Shown: positions 8,642 to 20,045 of the stretch, in pieces
Numbering within the stretch: position 1 is the stretch's first letter
How the letters are laid out: each line of letters starts with the position of its first letter
Notes under the pieces: model-generated
Databases searched by the model: none
Seen by the model: only the letters and a program-made list of their open reading frames with translations
What the model was told of the DNA's origin: nothing
Made by a program: the position numbers and the translations under genes
Origin: Symsagittifera roscoffensis
Taxonomy: Eukaryota; Xenacoelomorpha; Acoela; Convolutidae
Reading direction: 5' to 3'
Length of the DNA: 64,000 nucleotides
NCBI RefSeq assembly: GCF_963678635.1
Contig: NW_026971345.1
Location: forward strand, 1-64,000

Positions 8642-10700
8642 AAGGTTTAGGATGAGGGATGCAAAAAGTTGTTAGGTATTTCTATTTTCTTAGACTGTTA
8701 GTCCTTACGATTTTTTGGTTAGCTTAACCTGGGTCTTTTTATTTAGGCTTGGAGAGAAAAGTATATCGATTCCGAGGAATGATTTTTTACTTTCTCGCGG
8801 CTAGCTTAAGTTAAGGTGTTAACTTACTTAATCTTACTTAGGGGTAGTGATTGTGTTCAAGGGTTGGAGAATAGTAAATCGATCCACAAGGTTCAGGTAT
8901 AATTAGAAATTAAGTAGTTCGTTAGGTACTATTTTAAACTTACTAAGTCTAAGATCTATCCTGGGTCTGGTAAGAGGAGGGTTCAAGTGAAGGATGAATA
9001 ACCGAAGTTCTTCACTGTTTATCCTAATTTGAATGGATAGTTTTATTTAAAAATTTCTATTAGTCTTGGGTCTTTTGGAAGGGTTGGATAGTGAATCGAC
9101 GTTTGAGGTCGTTAGACACTTGTTAAGTGGGTGGGGGAGAACATAATTGTTCTTTTTGATCCCAGGATAGGCCTTGATGATCAGGTTTTAAGTTTAATGA
9201 AATAAAAAATTTATTGAGATCCAAGGATAAGCCTTGATGATCTAATTTTAAAATTAAGTGAATTTAAGTTTAATTTGGTTTAAATTTATTTAAGAAAAAA
9301 ATTTAGTTTTTTAAATGATATTAGTGAGCTTATGATTGCTGTTATGTTTAGGTGATGAAGCTGGGACAACAGATGGTTTTATGTTTTTTAACAATTTATT
9401 GTCATGCTACTAATTTTTGTTTTCATTTTCAATAAATATTTTTCAAACATGTTTTATATAAGACTGCCGAAATTAAGAAAACGATCTGAGATCTTTTTAT
9501 CAATCGCTATTGTATATTAATATTTTTTTTAGCGCCTGAAATGATCATGAAGATTGACTTCAAAATTTTATGTTTGCAGATGAAAATCTAAATTCATTGC
9601 TAATAAGATTCTAAATATAAAAGTTTGTGTTGGCTTTTGCCGTGCGATCATAAAACTATTTGGTAAGTTTCTACTTTGTCGTATGTCGTCTCTTGTTCGA
9701 GGTCTTCTTCCAATTCCGGGTAGTTCTATTATCGTTCGGAATATCGGCTCTGATCTATTGAGTCGTAGAGACATTTCGATTAAATTATTATCGTATAACA
9801 TTTTGAAAATGTTTTGTCTAAATTCTAATCTATTTTTCGTTAATTCTAAGCTATTAAGGTCTTATTCGAGACTTATGGTCGCACCAGATGAGTTAGGTCC
9901 TTTGTGGTTAACTCATAGAGTAATTTCGGATAGGGTACACCGTCTGCTCGTCACGCTATCATATTTTCGGCCGGATAGATTCGTGCAACTTCTTAGTCTA
10001 ATACCGATCCTAATCTTACTCTTATACTTTCTATTCTCAGGGTGTTTAACTAGTCTCTGCTAGGCTCAATAGATCTAGGGTATACTGGTTTGTTGCGGCT
10101 GCTGAAGTTCTCTTGGAGAGACAACTAATTTCTAAGTTAAATTCAAATCTCTCTGGTGCTGAAATTACAAGTAATTTCAGCACTTACAAATAAGTGGGTT
10201 GTTAGTTAGATGGATCATGATTGGTTAATATTAAATACTTTACAGTGGTAAAATATCTAATTTATCCAATCATAAAATATAGTTTAGATCAGGTTCCATT
10301 TTGGCCTTATTGTGTGTTCGATTGCATTTGTTTTTAGTATAAACGGAGTGTTTCCAGATACGTTTAATTGAAGCCTTTCGAGGCGCAGTGCTTTTTTGCT
10401 TATTTGCTTTTTTGATTTGAATGAAATTCTAGTGCTGCGCGGGCTTCGTCGGCATTTTTTCAATTTTTTCTTTTTTATTCTTGTTATTCGTCGTTTTCTC
10501 GGCTAAAATCATCATTTTTTGACACTGCATAATCTTCAATCTTAGAATTCCATTCAAGTCACAATCCAGGGTTGATTGATAGATAGCCGCGATGACAGAC
10601 GTTTTTTTTTGAGTCGTCGAGCCGCTCAAGACAGCCGTTTATTCTGCTTTTTCCAGATTCTGTTAACTTCGTAGTCAATAAAATAGTCCTTAAACCATTA
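8642..10700. other. AT-rich non-coding DNA, likely leader/5' LTR of element A
   Basis: No convincing coding frame. At 8732-8775, 8853-8890 and 9067-9107 there are three imperfect copies of a segment of type TTGGA..AG.A.ATCGA; at about 9158-9200 and 9219-9260 a block built on CCTTGATGATC is repeated. Such sub-repeats suit the leader or LTR of element A, whose gag lies to the left in reverse orientation. The partner LTR is outside the window, so the boundary cannot be set. Short ORFs at 9568-9801 (-) and 9683-10063 (+) overlap on opposite strands and look like chance. Confidence 0.4.
10156..10183. repeat. Perfect 13-bp hairpin
   Basis: Arms GTGCTGAAATTAC and GTAATTTCAGCAC separated by AA. It lies in AT-rich non-coding DNA between element A and the fragment array. 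It could be an LTR structural element, a recombination hot spot or chance; no terminator role is assumed in a eukaryotic context. Confidence 0.6.
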
Positions 10701-11443
10701 AGGATGATCAATCGCCTAGCCTAATGTTTTTTTTCATAACGTTAACGATGATTATTTTGACTGCCTTCCATTCACAACTAATTGCATTTGCAGCAACTTC
10801 CTTGCGCTTGGAATACCCATCTGAAGCACTTTCTTTTCTTTCTGATTGACATTAATGTGTACTCGTCCGTGCTGGAAGGTTCTGAATTTTTTCTGACTTG
10901 CTCAGTAATTTTAGTAATTTGCTCATCCGACAGGCTCTTCTAGCTCCCTAGCCACCTGTTTAATGCTCTGATTTTTTTCTCGTTTGTCAAGTACCACCCC
11001 AAGTCGATCTCGACCTTTCTATTGTTTTTTTTTTACTTTTGATTCGCCCGCATTCATTTGAAAAAGCCCCATTTTTTGCTTGAGCTGCAAGTTGGCAGGA
11101 ATTTATGGGTTCCAGCGTGCTGTTCGGCGCGTCACCTTTTTCTAATCGTCTCGCGTTTTGCCGCGACTCCTGCTTCTTTTCACACTTTTCCTCTGGCTTC
11201 AGAAAGTTGCCCAACTGTTTTATGAAACATTCGTTTTTTCTTGTTTCCTCCGGTAGATTAGTCTGTTTTCGTTCGCTACATTTGTCTTCCTCTTGAATAG
11301 GTTCTGCGTGCTGTCCAGTACTCTGGGACTCCGCTTAGAACTCCACCCCCGGTTTTTTTATTTTAAAATTATCTTTGCGCCTTTGCAAAAATATAGCTTA
11401 GACTCCAGTTTTTCGCGATGTCGGTAATCCAATAATTGCAAAA
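10701..11443. other. Unassigned DNA, no supportable gene
   Basis: A minus-strand frame at 10987-11214 is Lys/Glu-rich (KPEEKCEKKQESRQNARR) and looks faintly like a coiled-coil ORF1 remnant of a LINE, but with stops on both sides and no conserved motif. No repeat copy of this stretch was found elsewhere in the window. Nothing else is visible. Confidence 0.3.
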
Positions 11444-11639
11444 GTGGGTACAGTAGATGAGAAATTCAAATCATTTGGGTCGATAAATTTTTTGGTACAA
11501 TCCACCAAGAAAGTTCGACTATCTACTCTTCTCAATATGCTGGAGGCGCCAGGGCTATTACCAGCAAAAAACAAAATCCAGTGGTTTTTCACCGCTACTT
11601 TTTTCTCTGTTGACTATGCCAATCTGTGAAATGTGATAA

Positions 11640-13929
11640 AAGTATTGTTCAAATAATGTCAATTGAAAAATTCTTTCTCATGATGCAGCCTAAACTTTCT
11701 GTTTAAGGGGGCACAATAGTTCACGAAAAAGTTACCAGACAGTTACAAAATTGTTTATAATACATTTATGTAACTGCGGGTTTGAGGATGTCTTTCAGAA
11801 AAAAAAACATTAATTGATTATACACTAACGATAATGCTGATTCGAGAATACCTTTTTAGATTAGGAAAAATGTCTAAGTTCAGCTAAGGTTTGACGTCCT
11901 TGAAAATAATCAGCTAGAAATTTGTTTTCAATTCGACGTGGTTTGGTTCCAAAAAACATCAAAGAGTGAGATAGAACTATAATTTAGAGTCGGTTTTCCG
12001 CAGATTTCAACCAGTTTCGACATATTCAGTCTTTTTAGAGGGTCAAGTTTGATATCACATTAAAACCCTATTGATAGTGTTTACAGAACTTTTTTCTCAT
12101 ACCGTTTTGGCTAACTGACTGTCAAATCTAGACTTTTATTGTTTCCTAAAAACAAAAATAAGTATAGCAAAGAGCACCGATAAACAGATTTCCTGCCACA
12201 AGTCAAGTTTGGTTCCTTACCAATACTTACAAATACTTGATTTGAAAAATCTGCTGAACCGTTTCATTTTGATTTTTAAGAGTGAAGCTGAGGAAACTTA
12301 GGAAAGAGCTGAGATCAATCACAAAAACCTTAACGGAAATTTTTATTTCAATTCACTGCAAACCTAACAATCTTTTTGTAAATCTGAGGTCAACTGTATA
12401 CTTGGAAATTCTGACTGATGTACAGTTCAAAATTAATTGAAAAATAAGAAGGCAGCAAAGAAAGAAGGATGCAACGTTTAAAATACTACACTAAAAATTT
12501 AAAATGGTAGAAAAAAAAAGATTTCTTTACCGATGGACATTATATCTCTTATGATCCCTAAAACAGAAGCTCTTGTTTACAGACAGAATTGTTCAAAGAT
12601 ACGTTTTTCTGGTATTTTGTTTCTCTTTTACATTTTTTTATCCACGATTGCACAAAATTTGATTTGAACTGGCTAAATTTCCTTGTCTATAAAATATTTT
12701 TAATTGCAAATTCAATTATCTCAGAAAGTCAGTGTCTTTGGAAAAATCTATTTACTTTTAAAGACACAAATGACTGCTGGCTTTCATTTTTTTCATTTGA
12801 GTCAGATTCGATAATTTTTTTTGTTTTCTGAGAACGAAGGGGCCAGATAATTGATTTATGCCGTGATTCTTATGAAAATTTCATAAACTTGCCTCTCGGT
12901 TGGATGGCGCGTCAAAACATTACATTAATCACAACGAAACCAATCTATTGAACCATACTCATTTCATGAAGGAACGCCTATCCTCATTTGGACAACAAGT
13001 TGTTTTATAACCTTTTTTAGGATCATTATGAAATTTAAATGCTAAAGGCCGAAAGACAAAAGCTTGCTATGGATTTTATTTATGCCCGTAATCCGTCGTT
13101 TTGGCAAAAACAAAACAATTCTCTACAAAAACACTTAAAAATGGATTCGAAAGAAAAAGTTTTCACAGGTTTTTGGTTGCTGCATCACTACCCTGTGACC
13201 AATGTACAAAATGCACGAGAAAAATAGACGCATCTCTAATGCTTATATTTTTTTAGTGAATTCCATCTACAAAAGCAAAAACACTGTCAGGACACCACGT
13301 TTGCGAGCCGTTTGATTGGACAAAAACTACTTTTCGGTGAAAACAGCTTCAATCTATCTGCTGACATCAACGCACTCTATGTTTATGTGAACCAAACTTA
13401 GGTCTTCTGATTAGTGTTTTTTGCGCTACCATTGGATAAATAAAATAAAAAATGAAGCACATCGTTAAACGGTTACTTATTTTGAACCAATCGTGTTGCA
13501 AAGATGTGCGAAAGACAACTCAATAAACCACCTACGATTCTCAAATTAAAAAAAAAATCAATAAGTATATGGTCATTTGATGTGAAAACGTCCACTCTAA
13601 CTCTCGAAAACGTCCAAGATATCGTGCTAGCACTCCTAAACAATTTGTGGTCGCAGGTTCGTTCCTCACCAATAAGAATCGGAATAAACTTTAATTCTTC
13701 TAACTAGATGGCGCAAAAATTTAAGCATCTCCTTATTAGTCCAAACCTTAAATTTAATGAATTTTAGATTTTCCATGGAACTTTAAGTCAAACTCATTTT
13801 TTATTGTCAGAATGTTAAAGTAACGAATGTCTCAACAAAACCTCAATTGTCCTCCTTACTTCCTGGCCATCGCAACTTAAAAGGACTAAAGCGCCCTTAG
13901 GGCTCTACCATGTCGAAATTGATTAGCAT
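11640..13929 (-). pseudogene. Decayed integrase-region fragment, array unit 1
   Basis: The minus-strand translation in broken frames shows the YNSSI...WNQT pattern near 11,930-12,000, the counterpart of the AYNST.H..G.SP.ML block after the integrase core of element C. Near 12,890 the nucleotides GCCTCTCGGTTGG line up with the element C segment coding for the VERQNR catalytic-Glu region (54,260-54,290). The roughly 900 bp between them exceeds the 100 bp found in element C, so an insertion or rearrangement is present. All frames are closed. It is repeated at 20,046-22,440 with an offset of about 8,541, and in part at 26,750-27,575. Parts of this block remain unassigned. Confidence 0.5.
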
Positions 13930-16229
13930 TTTTGTTTCGTCTCGGCATGCTTCTGACTTTCAAAAGTTTTCAAAAGTTTTTTCAGAAGATTTCAAGTCAT
14001 AGTTTTTCTTTAAAACCAATTCTCTATTAGAAAGATACTGCGGTCCTTTACTTGATGCCTAATCAAAAACGATGTTTTTTCATATTCATCCTCATCGATA
14101 AAGCTTAGCCTAGATTTTCCCATTGGACCTAAACAGGCGCAACCACTGTATTGAATCACACACTCACACACAGTTGCTAGTTTTGGTTCCGGCATAAAAC
14201 TTTTGATTGGTAGGGTTGGGTATTCAACACACCTGTTCACTATCAGTTAAGACACTTATGTTTTTCATCCTGATAGCCACTATGACTGCCTGCCTTTGGC
14301 TTCAATTTTACTTCTCTGTTTCAAAAAATGTCGTCCTTATTTTTTCATTCTATTTATATGCTGCTTTACAAACTCCCTGTTGTTAACTGTAGAAGTCTTT
14401 GGTTAAATCAAAATCCTGACAAAGTTGCGACCTAAAATAATATGATCGGAATCATCACAGTACTCTACATTTAAAAATTTCATCCAAAGATTTATTCCTC
14501 CCATCTGGAGGAATTTTATCGAGTTTTCTCTCCCTCATAGATGGCACAGCGATTCGCAGCTGCCAAACTCAGGTTAAGAGCATTAGATCCTTCCAGGTGA
14601 AACCCTTTTTCCCCATGTCTAGACCGGCATCACAGTGACCACAGCTTTTGTGTCCGTAATGCCCGTAATCCGTCGTTTTGGCAAAAACAAAACAATTCTC
14701 TACAAAAACACTTGAAAATGGATTTGAAAAAAAAAGTTTTCACAGGCTTTTAGTTGCTGCATCTCTATCCTGTGACTAATGAACAAAATGCACAAGAAAA
14801 ATAGATGCTTCTCTAATGCTTATAATTTTTTACCGATTTCCATCTATAAAAGCAAATACACTGTCAGGACACGACTTTTGTGAGCAGTTTGATTGGACAA
14901 AAACTACTTTTGGTGATAACAGCTTCAATCTATCTGCTGACATCAACGCACGCTATGTTTATTTGAGTCAAACTTAGGTCTTCTGATTAGTACTTTTTGC
15001 GCTACCATTGGATAAATAAAAGAAAAAATGAAGCACATCGTTAAACAGGTACTTATTTTGAACCAATAGTGTTGCAAAGATGTGCAAAAGACAACTCAAT
15101 AAACTACCCACGTTTCTCAAATTAAGAAAAATCAAAAAATAGATGGTCATTTGATGTGATAACATCCACTCTAACTCTGGAAAAGGACAAGATATCGTGC
15201 TAGCACTCCTAAACAGTTTGTGGTCGCAGGTTCGTTGCTCACCAAAAATGATCCGTATAAACTTTAAATCTTCTCACTTGATGGCGCCAAAATTTAAGCA
15301 TCTCCTTATTAGTCCAAACCTTAAATTTAATGAATTTTAGGTTTTCCATGAAACTTTAAGTCAAACTCATTTTTTATTGTCAGAATGTTAAAGTAACGAA
15401 TGTCTCAACAAAACCTCAATTGTCCTCCTTACTTCCTGGCCATCGCAACTTAAAAGGACTAAAGCGCCCTTAGCGCTCTACCATGTCGAAATTGATTAGC
15501 ATTTTTGTTTCGTCTCGGCATGCTTCTGACTTTCAAAAGTTTTCAAAAGTTTTTTCAGAAGATTTCAAGTCATAGTTTTTCTTTAAAACCAATTCTCTAT
15601 TAGAAAGATACTGCGGTCCTTTACTTGATGCCTAATCAAAAACGATGTTTTTTCATATTCATCCTCATCGATAAAGCTTAGCCTAGATTTTCCCATTGGA
15701 CCTAAACAGGCGCAACCACTGTATTGAATCACACACTCACACACAGTTGCTAGTTTTGGTTCCGGCATAAAACTTTTGATTGGTAGGGTTGGGTATTCAA
15801 CACACCTGTTCACTATCAGTTAAGACACTTATGTTTTTCATCCTGATAGCCACTATGACTGCCTGCCTTTGGCTTCAATTTTACTTCTCTGTTTCAAAAA
15901 ATGTCGTCCTTATGTTTTCATTCTATTTATATGCTGCTTTACAAACTCCCTGTTGTTAACTGTAGAAGTCTTTGGTTAAATCAAAATCCTGACAAAGTTG
16001 CGACCTAAAATAATATGATCGGAATCATCACAGTACTCTACATTTAAAAATTTCATCCAAAGATTTATTCCTCCCATCTGGAGGAATTTTATCGAGTTTT
16101 CTCTCCCTCATAGATGGCACAGCGATTCGCAGCTGCCAAACTCAGGTTCAAGGGCATTAGATCCTTCCAGGTGAAACCCTTTTTCCCCATGTCTAGACCG
16201 GCATCACAGTGACCACAGCTTTTGTGTCC
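13084..16229. repeat. 1.57-kb tandem duplication in the fragment array
   Basis: Copies about 13,084-14,656 and 14,657-16,229. The join at 14,653-14,662 abuts TTTTGTGTCC (the end of the unit) with GTAATGCCCGTAATCC (its start). A 76-codon minus-strand frame at 14,010-14,240 recurs unchanged at 15,583-15,813, which shows how similar the copies are. That frame is out of register with the detectable protease frame, so it is not itself a gene. Confidence 0.85.
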
Positions 16230-16692
16230 AAGAGGCCCTTGACTCCTAATTTTTCCCAGTCTCAGTCTGGCAGATTTGCAGTTTTTTCTCTCTCGTAGCC
16301 TTTATACACTGCAACTTGTTTCTTTAGGGACAATTGGCTAATTTTTCGGACTTTCAAAATTTCTTCACCCAAGCATATCTGCCCCTAGAACTCCATATAG
16401 ATTCATAGACCTCCATAGAACCCTCAATGAAATTCAGGATCCAAATACCACCCGAGACCTAAAAAACCCGCGATTAGTGGTTTCACTTGCCTCAGGTCGG
16501 CGGCGCCAAGACTATCGTCTGTATCTTACTGGTCTGGGGCATTATCCCAAGTGTTTGTCTGGGACTCATAACGTCAAGCTGCTCGGTGGTACTCAAGCTG
16601 CTCGGTGGATTGGTCTCTTGTACTTAGAATGATTCGAAAGCATTGAGCTGATAATTTACTCTCTCTTATTCCAAGTCTGCTTGATCCTTTCT
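13930..16692 (-). pseudogene. Decayed protease-region fragments (two tandem copies), element C-related
   Basis: The minus-strand translation near 14,220-14,300 gives AVIVAIRMKNISVLTDSEQV, matching the post-protease spacer of element C (AVIATFRMRNLNELSNDRQV), and the DNA CACACACTCACACACAG at about 14,155 matches element C at about 58,045. Near 14,450-14,570 and 16,020-16,140 the DNA follows the element C strand after the protease active site (ending CAGCTGCC). The block about 16,500-16,610 matches 58,970-59,070 of element C. Stops and indels are frequent, and no RT-like sequence follows toward lower coordinates. Confidence 0.7.
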
Positions 16693-19600
16693 GTTGCTAA
16701 ATGGTGTTAAACCCTTTTAAGTGCGTCTCTGGCTGTTGCCTTTGTATTCGATGTTGAAGTTATTTGTGACGGCATCAGACGCGGTCCCTGTTGCTTGCTT
16801 TTTTACTGATTGCATTTTTTTCTCTTTCTTTCTGATTTTTCCCTCACTCATCAATCTTGCTCTAATTCTGAACAAAGCATCTTTTTGTCTTGGACGCTTG
16901 GTGTCTAATAATGCAACTAAAAATTGTGTGGATTCTAATTTTAAATAGCCTTCCAGGTTGCAAAAGAAGCACCTGGGCCAGAGTTTGGAGATTAAGTCCC
17001 TGATAAAATTTTATCGATCGTTTTGTGATGTTTTTAAATTCTTTTAGTAAAAGCTGATTGTCCTCTTCAATTGCTTCTTTCCTTTGACTATTTGATCAAC
17101 GGTATCTCTTTTGGAGCAGTTTTGTGAATTTCGTCTATCTGGTGATCTTCCACGAAACTTTTTGGAAAAAAAAATTTATATTTGATATTACTATAGCTAG
17201 TTGTCAGTGATTTTTTTGAGCTGTTTTTGCTTTGAATAATCTTGCTTGCTAAAATGTGGTCTTTTTCCAAGTATTGGCAGATTTGGTTGGTTCTTTGTTT
17301 TTTCGTGGTCTATCTGATTGATCTTGTTGCTTTTGTCTGCATTCAGCAATACTAAGTCTGTATTTGCGGCAATAATTACTCAATTTTTTGATTGACGGTT
17401 TTTCTTTAAAATTTGGCTTTTATCGTTTATGTTCAGGATTCGATTTTCGTGGCTAAATTTTTATCGGAGTCTTGAATATGATTTATATGTGAATGAAGTT
17501 GTTGTTTGGATAATTTTTTCTGTTTTCATCTGTTTTCATTAAGATTCCAGCTCTGTTTTCATTGAGATTTCGGTTTCCTCTGTTTTCATTGTGGGTTCAG
17601 CTTGTTCTGATTTGTCTACAGTTTTGCGAAATTCCATGTCGGGTTCTCAAAATAATGACGATTGTGGTTCGCTTATTTTTTGCTTCTTTTCTTAATTTTG
17701 ATATTAGGGTCATTGCTAGAATTCCTGTCATTTCAACATATTTGTAATTATGTGTGTTGAGAGAATAAGCTTGTCCGTTTTCCAATAACTGAAACAGTGG
17801 GTACACTAGATGAGAAATTCAAATCATTTGGGTCGATAAATTTTTTGATATAATCCACCAAGAAAGTTCTAAGTCTGTTTTTGCAGCAATAGTACTCTAT
17901 TTTTTAATGATGTTTTTTCGTTAAAAAAGTAGCTTTTTTCGTTGATGTTCAGGATTCGATTTTTGTGGCTAAATTTTCATCGGATCTTGAATATGATTTA
18001 TATGTGAAGTTGTTGTTTGGATGATTTTTTCTGTTTCCTCTGTTTTCATTAAGATTTCAGCTCTGTTTTCATAGAGATTTCGGTTTCCTCTGTTTTCATT
18101 GTGATTTCAGCTTGTTCTAATTTGTATAGAGTTTTGCGAAAATCCATGTCGGGTTCTCAAAATAATGATCATTGTGATCCTCGCTTTTTTGCGTCTTTTC
18201 TTAATTGTGATGTCAAGGTCATCGCTAGAATTCCTGTCATTTCTACATATTTGTAGTCATATGTATTGAGAGAATAAGCTTGTATGTTCTCCAATAACTG
18301 CAACAGTGGGTACACAAGATGAGAAATTCAAAACATTTTGGTCGATAAATTTTTTGGTACAATTTTGCTAAATGTTGTTAAACCCTTTTAAGTGCGTCTC
18401 TGGCTGTTGCCTTTGTATTCGATGTTGAAGTTATTTGTGACGGCCTCAGACGCGGTCCCTGTTGCTTGCTTTTTTACTGATTGCATTTTTTTCTCTTTCT
18501 TTCTGATTTTTCCCTCACTCATGAATCTTGCTCTAAATCTGAACAAAGCCTCTTTTTGCCTTGGACGCTTGGTGTCTAATAATGCAACTAAAAATTGTGT
18601 GGATTCTAATTCTAAATAGCCTTCCAGGTTGCAAAAGAAGCACTTGGGCCAGAATTTGGAGATTAAGTCCCTGATAAAATTTTATCGATCGTTTTGTGAT
18701 GTTTTTAAATTCTTTTAGTAAAAGCTGATTGTCCTCTTGAATTGCTTCTTTCCTTTGACTATTTGATCAACGGTATCTCTTTTGGTGTAGTTTTGTGAAT
18801 TTCGTCTATCTGGTGATCTTCCACGAAACTTTTTGGAAAAAAAAATTTATGATTTGATATTACTATAGCTGGTTGTCAGTGATTTTTTTTTAGCTTTTTT
18901 TGCTTTGAATAATCTTGCTTGCTAAAATCTGGTCTTTTTCCAAGTATTGGCAGATTTGTTTGGTTCTTTGTTTTTTCGTGGTCTATCTGATTGATCTTGT
19001 TGCTTTTGTCTGCATTCAGCAATACTGAGTCTGTATTTGCGGCAATAATTACTCAATTTTTTGATTGACGGTTTTTCTTTAAAATTTGGCTTCTATCGTT
19101 TATGTTCAGGATTCGATTTTCGTGGCTACATTTTTATCGGAGTCTTGGATATGATTTATATGTGAATGAAGTTGTTGTTTGGATAATTTTTTCTGTTTTC
19201 ATCTGTTTTCATTAAGATTCCAGCTCTGTTTTCATTGAGTTTTCGGTTTCCTCTGTTTTCATTGTGATTTCAGCTTGTTCTGATTTCTCTACAGTTTTGC
19301 AAAAATCCATGTCGGGTTCTCAAAATAATGATGACTGTGGTTCTCTCATTTTTTGCTTCTTTTCTGAATTTTGATGTTAAGGTCGTTGCTAGAATTCCTG
19401 TCATTTCAACATATTTGTAATCATGTGTATTGTGAGAATAAGCTTGTCCGTTCTCCAATAACTGCAACAGTGGGTACACTAGATGAGAAATTCAAATCGT
19501 TTGGGTCGACAAATTTTTTGATACAATCCACCAAGAAAAATCTAAGTCTGTATTTGCGGCAATAGTACTCTATTTTTTTAATGAAGGTTTTTCTTTAAAT

Positions 19601-20045
19601 ATTTAGTTTTTTTCGTTGATGTTCAGGATTCGATTTTTGTGGCTAATTTTTCATCGGATCTTGAATATGATTCAAATGTGAAGTTGTTGTTTGGATGATT
19701 TTTTCTGTTTCCTCTGTTTTCATTAAGATTTCAGCTCTGTTTTCATAGAGATTTCGGTTTCCTCTGTTTTCATTGTGATTTCAGCTTGTTCTAATTTGTC
19801 TACAGTTTTGCGAAAATCCATGTCGGGTTCTCAAAATAATGATCATTGTGATCCTCTCTTTTATGCGTCTTTTCTTAATTGTGATGTCAAGGTCATCGCT
19901 AGAATTCCTGTCATTTCTACATATTTGTAGTCATATGTATTGAGAGAATAAGCTTGTAGGTTCTCTAATAACTGCAACAGTGGGTACACTAGATAAGAAA
20001 TTCAAACCATTTGGGTCGATAAATTGTTTGGTACAATCCACCAAG
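16693..20045. repeat. 1.67-kb tandem duplication carrying nucleocapsid remnants
   Basis: Copies about 16,693-18,362 and 18,363-20,036 (offset 1,671). Each copy itself holds two related subunits of about 0.5 kb, recognised by the recurring phrases TCTGTTTTCATTGTG and CATGTCGGGTTCTCAAAATA at about 17,590-17,650, 18,100-18,160, 19,260-19,325 and 19,765-19,835. The nesting (units within units) means at least two rounds of duplication. Confidence 0.8.
16693..20045 (-). pseudogene. Chimeric nucleocapsid remnants: element C-type CCHC fused to element A-type nucleocapsid
   Basis: At 16,955-17,000 (and 18,625-18,670) the DNA matches the start of element C pol (the GPRCFLCN knuckle region at about 59,500-59,545). 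Immediately to the right the match switches to element A: ATCTGGTGATCTTCC at about 17,140 corresponds to about 3,488-3,500, and TGCGGCAATAATTACTC at about 17,365 to the element A knuckle near 3,720. The N-terminal nucleocapsid phrase (start of TEILMMTL) appears degenerate at about 17,700. All are closed frames. The fusion of parts from two element types is constant in both copies. Confidence 0.65.

Larger units (their letters stand above)
11444..20045. repeat. Five dispersed copies of a ~70-bp repeat
   Basis: Copies start at 11444, 17797, 18306, 19470 and 19980, each opening GTGGGTACA and running to about 11512, 17866, 18363, 19539 and 20045. The core contains GAGAAATTCAAATCATTTGG and a CCACCAAGAAA end; the copy at 18306 is truncated. 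Four of the five follow the same lead-in (CCAATAACTG...CAG), and several sit at junctions of the larger tandem units, so the repeat marks unit boundaries of the fragment array. Confidence 0.8.

Noticed and set aside
9568-10063. Overlapping opposite-strand ORFs of 77 and 126 codons
   Set aside because: No recognisable motif, mutually antisense, in likely LTR/leader DNA.
14010-15813. 76-codon ORF present twice unchanged
   Set aside because: Out of register with the detectable protease-region frame and duplicated with the DNA; no evidence of selection.
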